In this document: one piece after another, positions 1 through 8,492 of the stretch
How the letters are laid out: each line of letters begins with the position of its first letter
How positions within the stretch are numbered: the first letter of the stretch is position 1
Assembly (NCBI RefSeq): GCF_000687555.1
Contig: NZ_JHWJ01000009.1
Span: 1-64,000 of the forward strand
DNA length: 64,000 nucleotides
Source of the DNA: [Clostridium] aerotolerans DSM 5434
GTDB lineage: Bacteria; Bacillota; Clostridia; Lachnospirales; Lachnospiraceae
Reading direction: 5' to 3'
Program-made: the position numbers and the translations under genes
Notes under the pieces: model-generated
Seen by the model: only the letters and a program-made list of their open reading frames with translations
What the model was told of the DNA's origin: nothing
Databases searched by the model: none

Positions 1-244
1 ATGTTTTTGAGTTATAACCATTCCTGCTATTATCTGTTTCTTTGTTACGGAAATCGTACTTGGAGTAACCAAGTTCCTCCTCCATTTCACCATCCAGACT
101 ACCTTCCAGGATGACAGACATCATTTCTCTCATGAGACCATTGACATCTGTACCATTCTTAACTGGATTTTCTTTCAGATATCCATTCATCATTTCACGT
201 AGTGCCTGTCTTTCGGGAGACTCGTCCCTTCTTCTTTTTGCCAT
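1..244 (-). CDS. IS256-family (mutator-type) transposase, N-terminal part
   Basis: About 81 codons are visible before the window ends, with no stop. The start ATG at 244-242 follows a GGAGG ribosome binding site. The protein begins MAKRRRDESPERQALREMM and continues with VNGLMREMMSVILEGSLDGE and then EEELGYSKYDFRNKETDNSR. This is the conserved N-terminal region of IS256/mutator transposases, which move their element by a DDE-type cut or copy reaction. The catalytic DDE core lies outside the window, so whether the enzyme is intact cannot be judged. Confidence 0.85.
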   Translation of the reverse strand, partial: MAKRRRDESPERQALREMMNGYLKENPVKNGTDVNGLMREMMSVILEGSLDGEMEEELGYSKYDFRNKETDNSRNGYNSKT

Positions 245-320
245 AAAATAAAACCTCCAAACTGAGTAATTTTATTTTACATCAGTTTGAAAGTTTACAC
301 AAACTTTGGGATTCTCCCAT
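1..320 (-). mobile_element. IS256-family insertion sequence, left part only
   Basis: The window opens inside an insertion sequence. It contains the start of a mutator-type transposase (1-244) and about 75 bases of non-coding terminal sequence ahead of it. The outer boundary is put near 310-320, because the neighbouring gene stops matching its expected C-terminus there and reads into sequence containing the motif GTTTACACAAACTTTGGG, which resembles IS256-type ends. The boundary is inferred; the other end and the target duplication are outside the window. Confidence 0.7.
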
Positions 321-1247
321 GTCTCCATTTCCCATCATAACACCCATGTCGTTGCTAAATAAATATGTGGTCTGGCTGTTCTTTATTTTATCTTTGAAAT
401 CAGCCGTAATAATGTCATCATAGGATTGTATCAATTCTTCTGAGGTATTAATCGCCTTTTTTTCATTGTGAATGGTCACATTGATTGGATAATGAATCAA
501 TTGCGCTAATTCTTTTTTATTATCACTTGTAACATATGATTTGATTTCCTTTGCGAAGTTCTCAATTTCTTCCGTACTTGCATTCATGAGAGGATATCTT
601 GCCTCAGGGGTACTTGCAAAAGAGTAGGAGAGTACCAGTTTAACGTCTGCCTCAACTCTATCTTTTTTATTTTTATAAATTCCTGTCAATAAATCCCCTT
701 CTTTCGTCCCAGGAATTATCAAACCATAAAAAATGATGCTGTCGTCTTCATTCTTTAATGTATATGTTGAACTATTAGCTTTTGATGTAAACGCTGGGTC
801 ATTAAGTTGTATGGTCCCAGTTAAATGAGCTTCTGTATTGTCATCTCCTGAGGTGATTAAGGAGGCTGTCAAATCATCCCCATTTCTGAATATGGCTAAA
901 AATATCTCCGGCTTGCCAGCTTTCCCTTTAAATACGCTGCTGTTCTGGTCGCTGATAACCATATTAACCTCATCAATATTCTCTGGTGTGAAAACCGCCT
1001 CTTTGGAAAATGCCTGCGTATCGGAATCGGGAATTGCTGGCTCGTCAGTAGCCTCCAAATTGCTTTCCGGCTCCCTATTTTCACTGGAAGCCATGGTAGA
1101 TTCCTCTGCTTTTGTTTCCGGTTCTGTTTTTGGTGCTTTAAGTTTCTGGGCAGTAATGGAATAGCCTAAAACAAGGAAGAAGAGTACTACGGGAATGATG
1201 ATAACTATTCTCTTTTTTTGTTTCAATGGATTAAACCTCACATTCAT
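282..1247 (-). CDS. Membrane-anchored protein with NTF2-like C-terminal region, 3' end disrupted by IS256
   Basis: This 321-residue protein has a basic N-terminus, one membrane segment (about residues 13-33) and a low-complexity linker rich in Glu, Thr and Ser. A globular part follows. Its last third (helix, then LIHYPINVTI, then FSNDMGVMMGNGDM) resembles NTF2-like modules common in clostridial secreted proteins. Those normally continue as GNGEIWF or similar. Here the reading frame leaves that pattern after GNGDM and ends ESQSLCKLSN, which is encoded by sequence I assign to the IS256 end. The gene is therefore probably truncated by a few tens of residues. No strong ribosome binding site precedes the ATG at 1247. 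It lies downstream of the aldouronate operon on the same strand. Function is unknown. Confidence 0.6.
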   Translation of the reverse strand: MNVRFNPLKQKKRIVIIIPVVLFFLVLGYSITAQKLKAPKTEPETKAEESTMASSENREPESNLEATDEPAIPDSDTQAFSKEAVFTPENIDEVNMVISDQNSSVFKGKAGKPEIFLAIFRNGDDLTASLITSGDDNTEAHLTGTIQLNDPAFTSKANSSTYTLKNEDDSIIFYGLIIPGTKEGDLLTGIYKNKKDRVEADVKLVLSYSFASTPEARYPLMNASTEEIENFAKEIKSYVTSDNKKELAQLIHYPINVTIHNEKKAINTSEELIQSYDDIITADFKDKIKNSQTTYLFSNDMGVMMGNGDMGESQSLCKLSN

Positions 1248-1325
1248 ATTTGAGTATCATAGGGACGCATTTTATTATCTACGTTATCATAAAATGAGGA
1301 GATTAACAAGATACAATCAACCAGT

Positions 1326-2873
1326 TCATACCATAGCCTTCTTTACTCTGATTGCCATAAAGGCTCTTCCTGGTAGTGTAATAATAAATCTTCCTTTATA
1401 ACGTCCTCTGGGTTCTTTTGTCATATTCCAGGAATCAATGACCTCCACCTCATATTCGTTCTTATCATCAAAATAAAAAGTCCGGAAGGAAGGACGCATA
1501 AAGCTATAATAGAATAAGTAATAATCCTTAATTGGTTCCTCTTTTTCTTCCTCCGGTACCCCGCAAATTTCATCCCAGCCACATTTTTCATAAGGCATCA
1601 AACCGTAACCTGGAGTTTCCAGCATGATATCATGAAGAAATTTAAACCGTTTCCAGCTTTCCCCTTTCAGTTTTCCCCCATGGGACCACCAGAGAATATT
1701 ATCATGGCTCAAAAAGCACTCACTATGTCCGGGATACCCACCTCTTATGGCTGCTTCCCAGAATCGCCTCACCATTTCTTCTCCGCTTATATTACCCCAG
1801 CCATGCTGAATATTTCCTTCATAAGCAATTTCATCTAATACCACGGGTTTCCCAAACTGTGCCCTCCACTCATTGACCAGCTCCGATGACCGATATAGCT
1901 CTTGTCTTTGAATGCTGCAGTGGGTGATCCAGGGACGGGTGTGGTCGTAAAAGCCAAAGCAATTGTGAATGGACCGCAAATGATGATAGGGATCCTTTTC
2001 GCAGATAATGGCTGCGTAACGCTCCCAGTCATCCATAGACTTTTCTGGAAGCAAATCATATTCATTGGCTAAGGACCACCATACGTTATGGAAGGCGGCA
2101 AAGCGTGCTATCACATAATTAAAGTAAAGATCATCCTGTTCCTTCGTCATCTGGGAAAAGCCCCATCTGTCGTAAGGGTGCATGACAATAAGGTCGGCCT
2201 CGATTCCTCGCTTGCCCAGTTCATAAATACAGTTTTCTATATGAGTGAAATGTTCCGGATTAAATCTTGTAAAGTCCCAGTCATTTCCCTCTTGAAGATT
2301 TCCAAGAGAAGCAGTAAAATCATTGAAATTATCACTGGTCAATACACTGCTGTCAATGGGCGTACCCTCATAGGGGTAAGACCTCGGTTCTCCCAGATTA
2401 TAATCATAATGTTTCGGAAAGATGCAGAAACGAATTTTATTAAATCCGGCTTCAGAAAGGCTCTCCAGGGTCTCTGCAATCAGCTCATCGGATTGCAGCT
2501 CCCATACATAGCATGTGGTTCCAATGGAATAATATTTCGTGCCATCCTCATAGGAAAAGTGGAATTTGTTTACCACCCGGACCGGACCGTGATTCTCCTT
2601 TCTGGCAGCTGATACCAGGAATTTCCCTTCTGACTTTTCCTCTGAAAAATCACCTGTGATGGTAAACATATACTCCCCCTCATAAGAAGGCATAAAGCGT
2701 ACTTTATAGCTTCCATCTCCGTTATAGAAGCCATCTGCTGTAACTTGTTCCTGTTCTCCCTGAAAATATCCTTGTATCCTGTATTCAGTAAATGGGTTTC
2801 CCTCTGTTTTTCCCTTAAGCTCCACTTCAAAGACATCCCATTTAGCGACCTGTGGTTTAAATATCACGTCCAT
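1326..2873 (-). CDS. DUF5060-type glycoside hydrolase, clan GH-A fold, cytoplasmic
   Basis: This 515-residue protein has no signal peptide. An N-terminal beta-sandwich of the DUF5060 type (about residues 1-90) is followed by a TIM barrel of the DUF4038 kind and a small C-terminal beta domain. Probable catalytic acids are the Glu in WWSLANEYD (near residue 266) and the Glu in VVLDEIAYEG (near 346), the usual strand-4 and strand-7 positions of retaining GH-A enzymes. The ATG follows AAGGAGA. It is the distal enzyme of the alpha-glucuronidase and ABC transporter operon, so it probably trims imported xylan-derived oligosaccharides. The exact linkage cut is not predictable from sequence. A terminator-like hairpin separates it from the upstream permease gene. 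Confidence 0.75.
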   Translation of the reverse strand: MDVIFKPQVAKWDVFEVELKGKTEGNPFTEYRIQGYFQGEQEQVTADGFYNGDGSYKVRFMPSYEGEYMFTITGDFSEEKSEGKFLVSAARKENHGPVRVVNKFHFSYEDGTKYYSIGTTCYVWELQSDELIAETLESLSEAGFNKIRFCIFPKHYDYNLGEPRSYPYEGTPIDSSVLTSDNFNDFTASLGNLQEGNDWDFTRFNPEHFTHIENCIYELGKRGIEADLIVMHPYDRWGFSQMTKEQDDLYFNYVIARFAAFHNVWWSLANEYDLLPEKSMDDWERYAAIICEKDPYHHLRSIHNCFGFYDHTRPWITHCSIQRQELYRSSELVNEWRAQFGKPVVLDEIAYEGNIQHGWGNISGEEMVRRFWEAAIRGGYPGHSECFLSHDNILWWSHGGKLKGESWKRFKFLHDIMLETPGYGLMPYEKCGWDEICGVPEEEKEEPIKDYYLFYYSFMRPSFRTFYFDDKNEYEVEVIDSWNMTKEPRGRYKGRFIITLPGRAFMAIRVKKAMV

Positions 2874-2925
2874 AATATCTCCTTAACCTTTCCTGTGAAT
2901 TCTTGATCTGATAGAGCCTCAAAGC

Positions 2926-2960
2926 TGAAAAAGGCTCTGCGCAGTGAGAGCGCGAGAGCC
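2926..2960 (-). terminator. Intercistronic attenuator-like hairpin
   Basis: Read on the minus strand, an inverted repeat (GGCTCT-C-GCGC with GCGC-AGAGCC, 7-base loop) is followed at once by TTTTTC. It lies between the permease gene (ends 2979) and the glycoside hydrolase gene (starts 2873). It would reduce, rather than necessarily stop, transcription into the hydrolase gene. Confidence 0.6.
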
Positions 2961-2978
2961 AAAATGTTTGTTATAATA

Positions 2979-3863
2979 TTACCCTTTTACTCCTGATGAA
3001 GTTACGCCCTCTACAAAGTATTTCTGTGCAGAGAAGAATAGAATCAGCGCAGGGACTAGAGCTAAGAAGGACATGGCAAGAATCTGATTCCATTCCACGA
3101 TACCGCTGCTTTGGTCGATGGACATCTTTAAGGCCAGGGCAACGGGATACTTTGCCAGACTGGTCACATAAATAAGTGGTCCTAAGAAATCATTGAAGCT
3201 CCAGACGAACTGGAAGATCATACAGCTGATGAGTGCCGGCTTTAAGGCTGGCAGCAGGATTCGGACCAGAACCTGGAAGGAGTTACAGCCGTCAATGGTT
3301 GCCGCCTCATCGAGATACGTTGGAATCGAGCGTAAAAACTGAATCAGCATGAACACAAAAAAAGGTTCATTGGCAAAAATAGTGGGTGCAACCAAAGGTA
3401 CATAAGTATCCAAAAGTCCAAACTGCTTCCACAAAAGGTAAAGAGGAATTCTCGTTACTACAGCAGGAAGGAACATGGTTGCCATTAAGATAGAGAAGAA
3501 AATCTTCTTAAGGGGAAACTGGAATCTGGCAAAGCCATAAGCCACCAGGGTACTGGATACCAGACAAAACACGATCTTCGGTATTACAAATAAAAAGGTA
3601 TTGATGAAAAACGTGGTAAAGGTATACTTGGTTCTTGTCTTCCAGCCTTCGATATACGGTGTAAAATCAATCCGCTTGGGAATGAAGTTTACAGAGGTAA
3701 AAATCTCGTTGTTCGTCTTAAAGGTAGCGCCCACCAGCCAGAGAATGGGATAGATCATAACAATGGCTACGATGGTTAAAATGGCGTACCGGAAGACTGC
3801 GTTGATTGCCTGCTGCTGACGTCTGCGCCGTTCTATTTCACTGAATTTGTATGTTTTTTCCAT
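2979..3863 (-). CDS. Carbohydrate ABC transporter permease, MalG type
   Basis: This 294-residue integral membrane protein has about six hydrophobic segments. The cytoplasmic coupling loop reads YLDEAATIDGCNSFQVLVRILLP near residues 190-210, the EAA motif that docks to the ATPase. It ends with YFVEGVTSSGVKG, the usual C-terminus of MalG-type sugar permeases. The start ATG has a GGAGG site and lies just after the stop of the first permease gene, so the two are translationally close and should form a heterodimer. It would bring the sugar captured by the lipoprotein encoded at 4820-6175 into the cell. Confidence 0.9.
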   Translation of the reverse strand: MEKTYKFSEIERRRRQQQAINAVFRYAILTIVAIVMIYPILWLVGATFKTNNEIFTSVNFIPKRIDFTPYIEGWKTRTKYTFTTFFINTFLFVIPKIVFCLVSSTLVAYGFARFQFPLKKIFFSILMATMFLPAVVTRIPLYLLWKQFGLLDTYVPLVAPTIFANEPFFVFMLIQFLRSIPTYLDEAATIDGCNSFQVLVRILLPALKPALISCMIFQFVWSFNDFLGPLIYVTSLAKYPVALALKMSIDQSSGIVEWNQILAMSFLALVPALILFFSAQKYFVEGVTSSGVKG

Positions 3864-3864
3864 G

Positions 3865-4737
3865 TTAGTTACCTCCGTCAGAATAAAATACCCACTTATT
3901 CTGTGTTGCGAAAAGAATCAGCGTTACAGACACGATTATGACAAACAAAATCCAGCTTGCTGCACTGGCATAGCCCATATTAAAATATTTAAAGGCATTG
4001 TCATAAATAAACATGGAGGTAAGGTAAGTTGAGTTTAAGGGGCCTTTGCCTGTTACCAGATACGGTCCGTTAAATTCCTGGAATGCATTGACAAGCTGCA
4101 TGACCAGATTGAAAAAAATAGTTGGTGTTATAAGTGGAATTGTAATGTGAAAAAATGAGTGGAATTTAGTCGCGCCATCCACACTGGCGGCTTCATAAAG
4201 ATCCTGGGGTACATCCTTTAAGGCGGCCAGGAATATGAGCATGGCGGAACCAAACTGCCATACTTTAAGTAAAACAATAATGCTCATGGCACCAGAGGGA
4301 GAGGAGAGCCACGGAACTGGTTCACCGCCAAATAAGCTGATGAAACGGTTTACAAAGCCATCCTGCTGGAATAAAAACCGCCATAAAACAGCAACTGCAA
4401 CGTTTCCGCCTAAAAGAGATGGAACGTAATAGGCAGTCCGGTAAAAATTAATGAATTTCAATTTAAAGTTTAATATGTATGCAATAAATAACGCAAAGGT
4501 GAGCTGCAACGGTACCGTAATCACTGTGTACTTTAAGGTAGCAAGCAGCGTGCTTAAAAAGTCTTTATCCTTGAAAAGATTCGTATAGTTAGTCAAACCA
4601 ATGAAGTTAGGCTCTCTTACCAGATTGTAATCCGAAAAACTGATGATAAGTGCGTTAATAAACGGATACAGGGTAAGAAATACCATTCCTATCAGCCATG
4701 GAAGAATATATACAAGTCCTATTTTACTGTGTCTCAA
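3865..4737 (-). CDS. Carbohydrate ABC transporter permease, MalF/UgpA type
   Basis: This 290-residue permease has about six membrane segments and the coupling-loop motif DLYEAASVDGATKFHSFFH near residues 180-200. I place the start at the TTG at 4737: an AAAGGAGG site ends seven bases upstream, whereas the longer reading frame from 4758 would put that site inside the coding region. It pairs with the MalG-type permease that follows. No ATPase gene lies in this operon, so an MsmX/MsmK-type shared ATPase encoded elsewhere is likely (inference). Confidence 0.88.
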   Translation of the reverse strand: MRHSKIGLVYILPWLIGMVFLTLYPFINALIISFSDYNLVREPNFIGLTNYTNLFKDKDFLSTLLATLKYTVITVPLQLTFALFIAYILNFKLKFINFYRTAYYVPSLLGGNVAVAVLWRFLFQQDGFVNRFISLFGGEPVPWLSSPSGAMSIIVLLKVWQFGSAMLIFLAALKDVPQDLYEAASVDGATKFHSFFHITIPLITPTIFFNLVMQLVNAFQEFNGPYLVTGKGPLNSTYLTSMFIYDNAFKYFNMGYASAASWILFVIIVSVTLILFATQNKWVFYSDGGN

Positions 4738-4761
4738 GAAGCTTCCTCCTTTTACCAATGG

Positions 4762-4793
4762 ATTGCAGGAGAAGACGGAGCTTCGCCTGCAAT
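4762..4793 (-). other. Intercistronic stem-loop after the solute-binding protein gene
   Basis: ATTGCAGG and CCTGCAAT flank a further GAAG/CTTC pairing and a short loop, between the binding-protein gene and the first permease gene. No U-run follows. Hairpins here commonly protect the upstream mRNA from 3' decay and keep binding protein in excess over permease. Confidence 0.55.
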
Positions 4794-4819
4794 GCCATCT
4801 AACGGATTTTAATAATGGA

Positions 4820-6175
4820 TTATTTTCCGTACTGCTGTTTTAATTTTGTAACCTGTTCGCTTGTTGCATCAAAGATTGCTTTGGCTGCTTCGTCTACCGT
4901 GCTCTGGCCGAACTCGAATTTTTCGTAATTGCTGTCATAAGCATTGGTGAAGACAGCACTTTCAAAAATAGGAGAGTTGTTGATTACCTTAGCATCCTTT
5001 GTAAAGTCATAAGCCTGCTTTACGGCACCTGTAATCTGTCCGTCTGCCTCTAAAGAAGCTTTTGCGGCCTTGGATGCCACCATACCACGGGTAGAACCCA
5101 TGAGCTTGGTGCCTTCCGGATCATTTAAGATGTACTGTAAGAATTCAGCTGCTTCCTTTGGATGCTTGGTATCCTTGGAGATTGCCATAGTTAAGGATGG
5201 TTTTGCCATTGTGCCTTCAAATTTAGCTCCGTCAATCACTGGAAGAGGAGCAACGATCAGCTCGTCCCCTTTATCAGCCAAAGTCTTTGCATTGGAAGCG
5301 ATTCCGCCGGTCCATTCCAGTACACCAACGTAGCCGCCATTAATGAACTTGGAGTTCTGAGCAATGGAAACAGGATCATTGCCTACATTTTCAATGTAAT
5401 CTTTTCTGGAACAGAATACGTGAGCATCGGCGAGGTCCTTGTACCATGCCAGAGCTTCCTTGTAATCCTCTAAGGTGTAATTCATGGTCAGATCGTCTGC
5501 AAATTCGCCTTTTCCGGTTTTCTGCTGTAAGTAATAAGTAGCAGCAAAGCGGAAGGTTGGGCTGACGATGAGATACGAATTAGGATCATTCTTGGTAAAG
5601 ATCTTGGCAGCTTCCTTATATTCTTCAAATGTCTTTGGAATTTCCTTGATTCCTGCACGGTCAAAGGCAGACTTATTTAAATATACGCCCAGAGTGTTCT
5701 GTCCGTATGGAATGGCCTGCATCTTTCCGTTGCTCTTACCAAATTCCAAAAATCCAGGCTCATACTGAGTGAAATCAAATACATCCTTTACCTGATCCAG
5801 ATCATAGAATCCGTCTCCCTTTGGGCTGTACTGTAAAATCCAGGGATAGTTTACTGTCATGATATCTGATGCAGTTCCGCCTGCATAACGGGTTGCAAAC
5901 GTTTCTTCTAAGTTACCGAATCCGGAAGGCTCGCCTGTTACAACGATTTTGCCTTCATGGGCTGCATTGAATGCATCAATTGCCTTTTGGGTTGCCTGAT
6001 GGCGGTCGTCATTGCCCCACCAGGAAAAGCTTAAAGCTACCGGCTCATCGCCGCCCTTTGCTTTTGCATCACCGCTGGCTGATGTATTGCTAGAGCTACC
6101 CCCGCAGCCTGCCAGCGTAAGACTTGCAGCCAATGCTGCCGCACACATAATACTTGTTTTTTTCCACTTCCTCAT
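4820..6175 (-). CDS. Sugar ABC transporter substrate-binding lipoprotein
   Basis: This 451-residue protein starts with a lipoprotein signal (basic MRKWKK, hydrophobic stretch, lipobox LAGC), a Gly/Ser linker, then an extracellular solute-binding protein family 1 fold. Family features include SFSWWGNDDRHQATQKAIDAF near the start and a C-terminal helix region with EAAEFLQYIL. It is membrane-tethered and should deliver substrate to the two permeases encoded just downstream. Genome context, directly behind a GH67 alpha-glucuronidase gene, suggests methylglucuronoxylo-oligosaccharides (aldouronates), although the binding site cannot be read from sequence alone. Confidence 0.9.
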   Translation of the reverse strand: MRKWKKTSIMCAAALAASLTLAGCGGSSSNTSASGDAKAKGGDEPVALSFSWWGNDDRHQATQKAIDAFNAAHEGKIVVTGEPSGFGNLEETFATRYAGGTASDIMTVNYPWILQYSPKGDGFYDLDQVKDVFDFTQYEPGFLEFGKSNGKMQAIPYGQNTLGVYLNKSAFDRAGIKEIPKTFEEYKEAAKIFTKNDPNSYLIVSPTFRFAATYYLQQKTGKGEFADDLTMNYTLEDYKEALAWYKDLADAHVFCSRKDYIENVGNDPVSIAQNSKFINGGYVGVLEWTGGIASNAKTLADKGDELIVAPLPVIDGAKFEGTMAKPSLTMAISKDTKHPKEAAEFLQYILNDPEGTKLMGSTRGMVASKAAKASLEADGQITGAVKQAYDFTKDAKVINNSPIFESAVFTNAYDSNYEKFEFGQSTVDEAAKAIFDATSEQVTKLKQQYGK

Positions 6176-6225
6176 ATTGATACCTCTCTTCCCTATACTT
6201 TCATTCCTATATCCAATTAACTAAG

Positions 6226-8187
6226 TTAATCAAATATCCTTCTGCCTCGTTCATCCTCAATTCCGGATTTCCGATAAAAATAGGTGTTCACCTGGTCCCG
6301 CCAGTTTGTTGCATTTTTTTCCTGCTGGATTAAGCGGGTCTTTACATTCTCATAAGCTTCTTCATCAAGTACTTCCTTTAAGCTGTCCCAGACTGTCTGG
6401 TATTCCATTACCTTTTCCACTCCATTAAAATGAGTGTCGTATATGTGCTGAATCACCGTCTTTCCCGAATGCAGAACATGGGTATACGGAACGTGGTGGA
6501 AGAAGAGCAGAAGCTCATCCGGACAGGTTTTAAGGCTTTCATATTCCTTACAGCGTTCCTCAGAATACTGTCTCGTGAAGCCAGTTCCAGTGGCCATGGT
6601 ACGATCTCTTCCTACGCCGTCTCTGTCGGCGTAATGATACGTTCCCCATTTGTCATATTCATAGCCATCCACATCAGGTCCATAATGAAGGGAAGGCTTG
6701 CACATAAATCCCACAGAAAGAGGGCAGGTGTAATCTTCATACGTATCTCTGGAAGTAGTAAGAATGGAAGATACCTTTTGTAAATCCCCGTCATTTAAGT
6801 GAAAGCTTAAACGAGTCCATTCTTCTGAAATTTCCTGAGAGGATAATTCGTTGTTCCAGATAAGTCTGCCATAGCCGTAAAGATTGGCCTGAGCCAGCTT
6901 GTTGCCTGTCCAGTTGTGGTCCATACCTACATTGACCACGGCTGCAATGCCGGAGCAGCTCTTATTTGGAGAATTTTCCTTGATGGTGTGTTTCACCAGG
7001 TCGTTATCCCTGTGTCTGGTATCGAAGTCCAGTACCTCCTTCCACATGGGAACGAGATAGCAGATATCCTTTTGATGGCCTGTATATTCCTGGGTTATCT
7101 GGAATTCCAGAATCTGGTTTGTCTTTTTCAATGCCCCAAATAGAGGTGAGATAGGCTCCCTGATCTGAAAATCAATGGGACCGTTTTTAATCTGCAAAAT
7201 CGCATTCTCTTCAAAACATCCATCTAAGTCTTTAAATATGTCATAAGCAGCCCTTGCTCTGTCAAGGCTTCGGTCCCGCCAGTCCTGGGTACAGTCATAG
7301 ACAAAGCAGCGCCAGATAATAAGTCCCCCAAAGGGCTTTATGGCTCTTGCCAGCATATTGGCTCCTTCGTCATGATTCCTTCCATATGTAAATGGTCCAG
7401 GTTCCCCTTCGGAATCAGCCTTTACTAGCAGGCCGCCAAAGTCAGGTATGATGCGGTATAGATTGCTTATGACGTCCTTCCACCAGCTCTCCACTTCCAG
7501 AGAAAGAGGATCCGCAGTGGTCAGCCCCCCTACCGTGATAGGAGCAGCGAAATTAATGGAAAGGAAGGTCTTTATTCCATAGGAAGAAAAGATCTCCGCT
7601 ATTTTTTTGATTTCTGTCAGCGCTTCATCTTTAATAAAGAAGCTTTCCAACTTGTGAACATTAACATTATTAATGGATACTGCATTGATTCCCACTGAGG
7701 CCAGGAGCCTTGAGTACTGAAATACCAGCTCCGTATCACCCCGAAAGGAGTTGTTGTGGTAAAATATGGAGTTTCCAGCATATCCCCGTTCGATGGAGCC
7801 GTCGTAATTATCCCAATGGTTGACCATGCGGATGGTTTGATCCGGCTTGGATTCATAAGGAAATAACGTCGTTTCTCCAGCCAGCAGCAATCGGTGCAGA
7901 CCGAACATTCCATAAAGGAGACCTTCATAGGAACCGCTTATTACCTGGTATCCATGTAGAGTTTTTTCAATACGGTAGCTTCCGTTCGTTTCAGCTTCAC
8001 TTGAAAGGGAAAAAGCAATGGAAGCAACTGGATCCTGGGACAGTGATATGTCTTCAAACAGAAGTGGCATCTCACGTGCTATGGTTTTTGATATAGGCGA
8101 ATCGCTTTCCTCATCCATATACCAGGTGGAAATCCCGGGGTTTTGCACTTTCTTAGTCAGCCAGCACAAATCTCTCGTCTCAAACAT
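6226..8187 (-). CDS. aguA: GH67 alpha-glucuronidase
   Basis: This 653-residue cytoplasmic enzyme releases (4-O-methyl-)glucuronic acid from the non-reducing end of xylo-oligosaccharides. It has the family's N-terminal beta/alpha domain, a central TIM barrel and a helical C-terminal domain, with no signal peptide. GH67 signatures are [16 protein letters not shown] (near residue 260, holding the proposed acid Glu), the Asp in DFQIREP (near 339) and the Glu in [12 protein letters not shown] (near 364), matching the three active-site acids of Geobacillus AguA. The length is slightly under the usual 680 or so. The ATG follows TAGGAGG. It is the first gene of the minus-strand operon and diverges from the AraC gene at 8493, its probable activator. 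Confidence 0.93.
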   Translation of the reverse strand: MFETRDLCWLTKKVQNPGISTWYMDEESDSPISKTIAREMPLLFEDISLSQDPVASIAFSLSSEAETNGSYRIEKTLHGYQVISGSYEGLLYGMFGLHRLLLAGETTLFPYESKPDQTIRMVNHWDNYDGSIERGYAGNSIFYHNNSFRGDTELVFQYSRLLASVGINAVSINNVNVHKLESFFIKDEALTEIKKIAEIFSSYGIKTFLSINFAAPITVGGLTTADPLSLEVESWWKDVISNLYRIIPDFGGLLVKADSEGEPGPFTYGRNHDEGANMLARAIKPFGGLIIWRCFVYDCTQDWRDRSLDRARAAYDIFKDLDGCFEENAILQIKNGPIDFQIREPISPLFGALKKTNQILEFQITQEYTGHQKDICYLVPMWKEVLDFDTRHRDNDLVKHTIKENSPNKSCSGIAAVVNVGMDHNWTGNKLAQANLYGYGRLIWNNELSSQEISEEWTRLSFHLNDGDLQKVSSILTTSRDTYEDYTCPLSVGFMCKPSLHYGPDVDGYEYDKWGTYHYADRDGVGRDRTMATGTGFTRQYSEERCKEYESLKTCPDELLLFFHHVPYTHVLHSGKTVIQHIYDTHFNGVEKVMEYQTVWDSLKEVLDEEAYENVKTRLIQQEKNATNWRDQVNTYFYRKSGIEDERGRRIFD

Positions 8188-8492
8188 GTTGTAAAATCCT
8201 CCTAATTGATTGGTACTTTTCTCATAAAGCCATCGGCATCCCGGAAATGCCTTCTAGTTTTTCATCTCCAATATAATTTGCATAAATGATTAATAAATGA
8301 AGTTTAAAACTAGCTCCATTATAGCAATTTGCACAAAGCAAATGAATGAATTAATCAAAGGTGATTTGTACTTTTTAAAGATTATTTTTGATTGATATCA
8401 TGGTGTTGCTAAAATTCCTGTCTTAATTTATAATATTCTTATACCAGAAACATAGGAAAAACCTCGATTTTTGTCGATAAGGAGCGCTTGTT
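8188..8492. promoter_or_regulatory. Divergent regulatory region between aguA and araC
   Basis: This 305-base gene-free stretch holds two promoters facing away from each other. Rightward: TTGCTA (8406-8411), 17-base spacer, TATAAT (8429-8434), a near-consensus promoter for the AraC gene. Leftward: TATAAT on the minus strand at 8323-8318 with no good -35 box, as expected for an activator-dependent promoter. An interrupted palindrome TTTGC-N5-GCAAA (8328-8342) lies just upstream of that -10 and may be an operator. Confidence 0.6.

Noticed and set aside
838-1164. Open frame on the plus strand inside the membrane-anchored protein gene
   Set aside because: It is antisense to a gene with clear signal, linker and domain structure, and its translation has no family features or ribosome binding site.
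2088-2612. 174-codon plus-strand frame opposite the DUF5060 hydrolase
   Set aside because: It lies wholly antisense to a conserved enzyme; composition and lack of a ribosome binding site mark it as a shadow.
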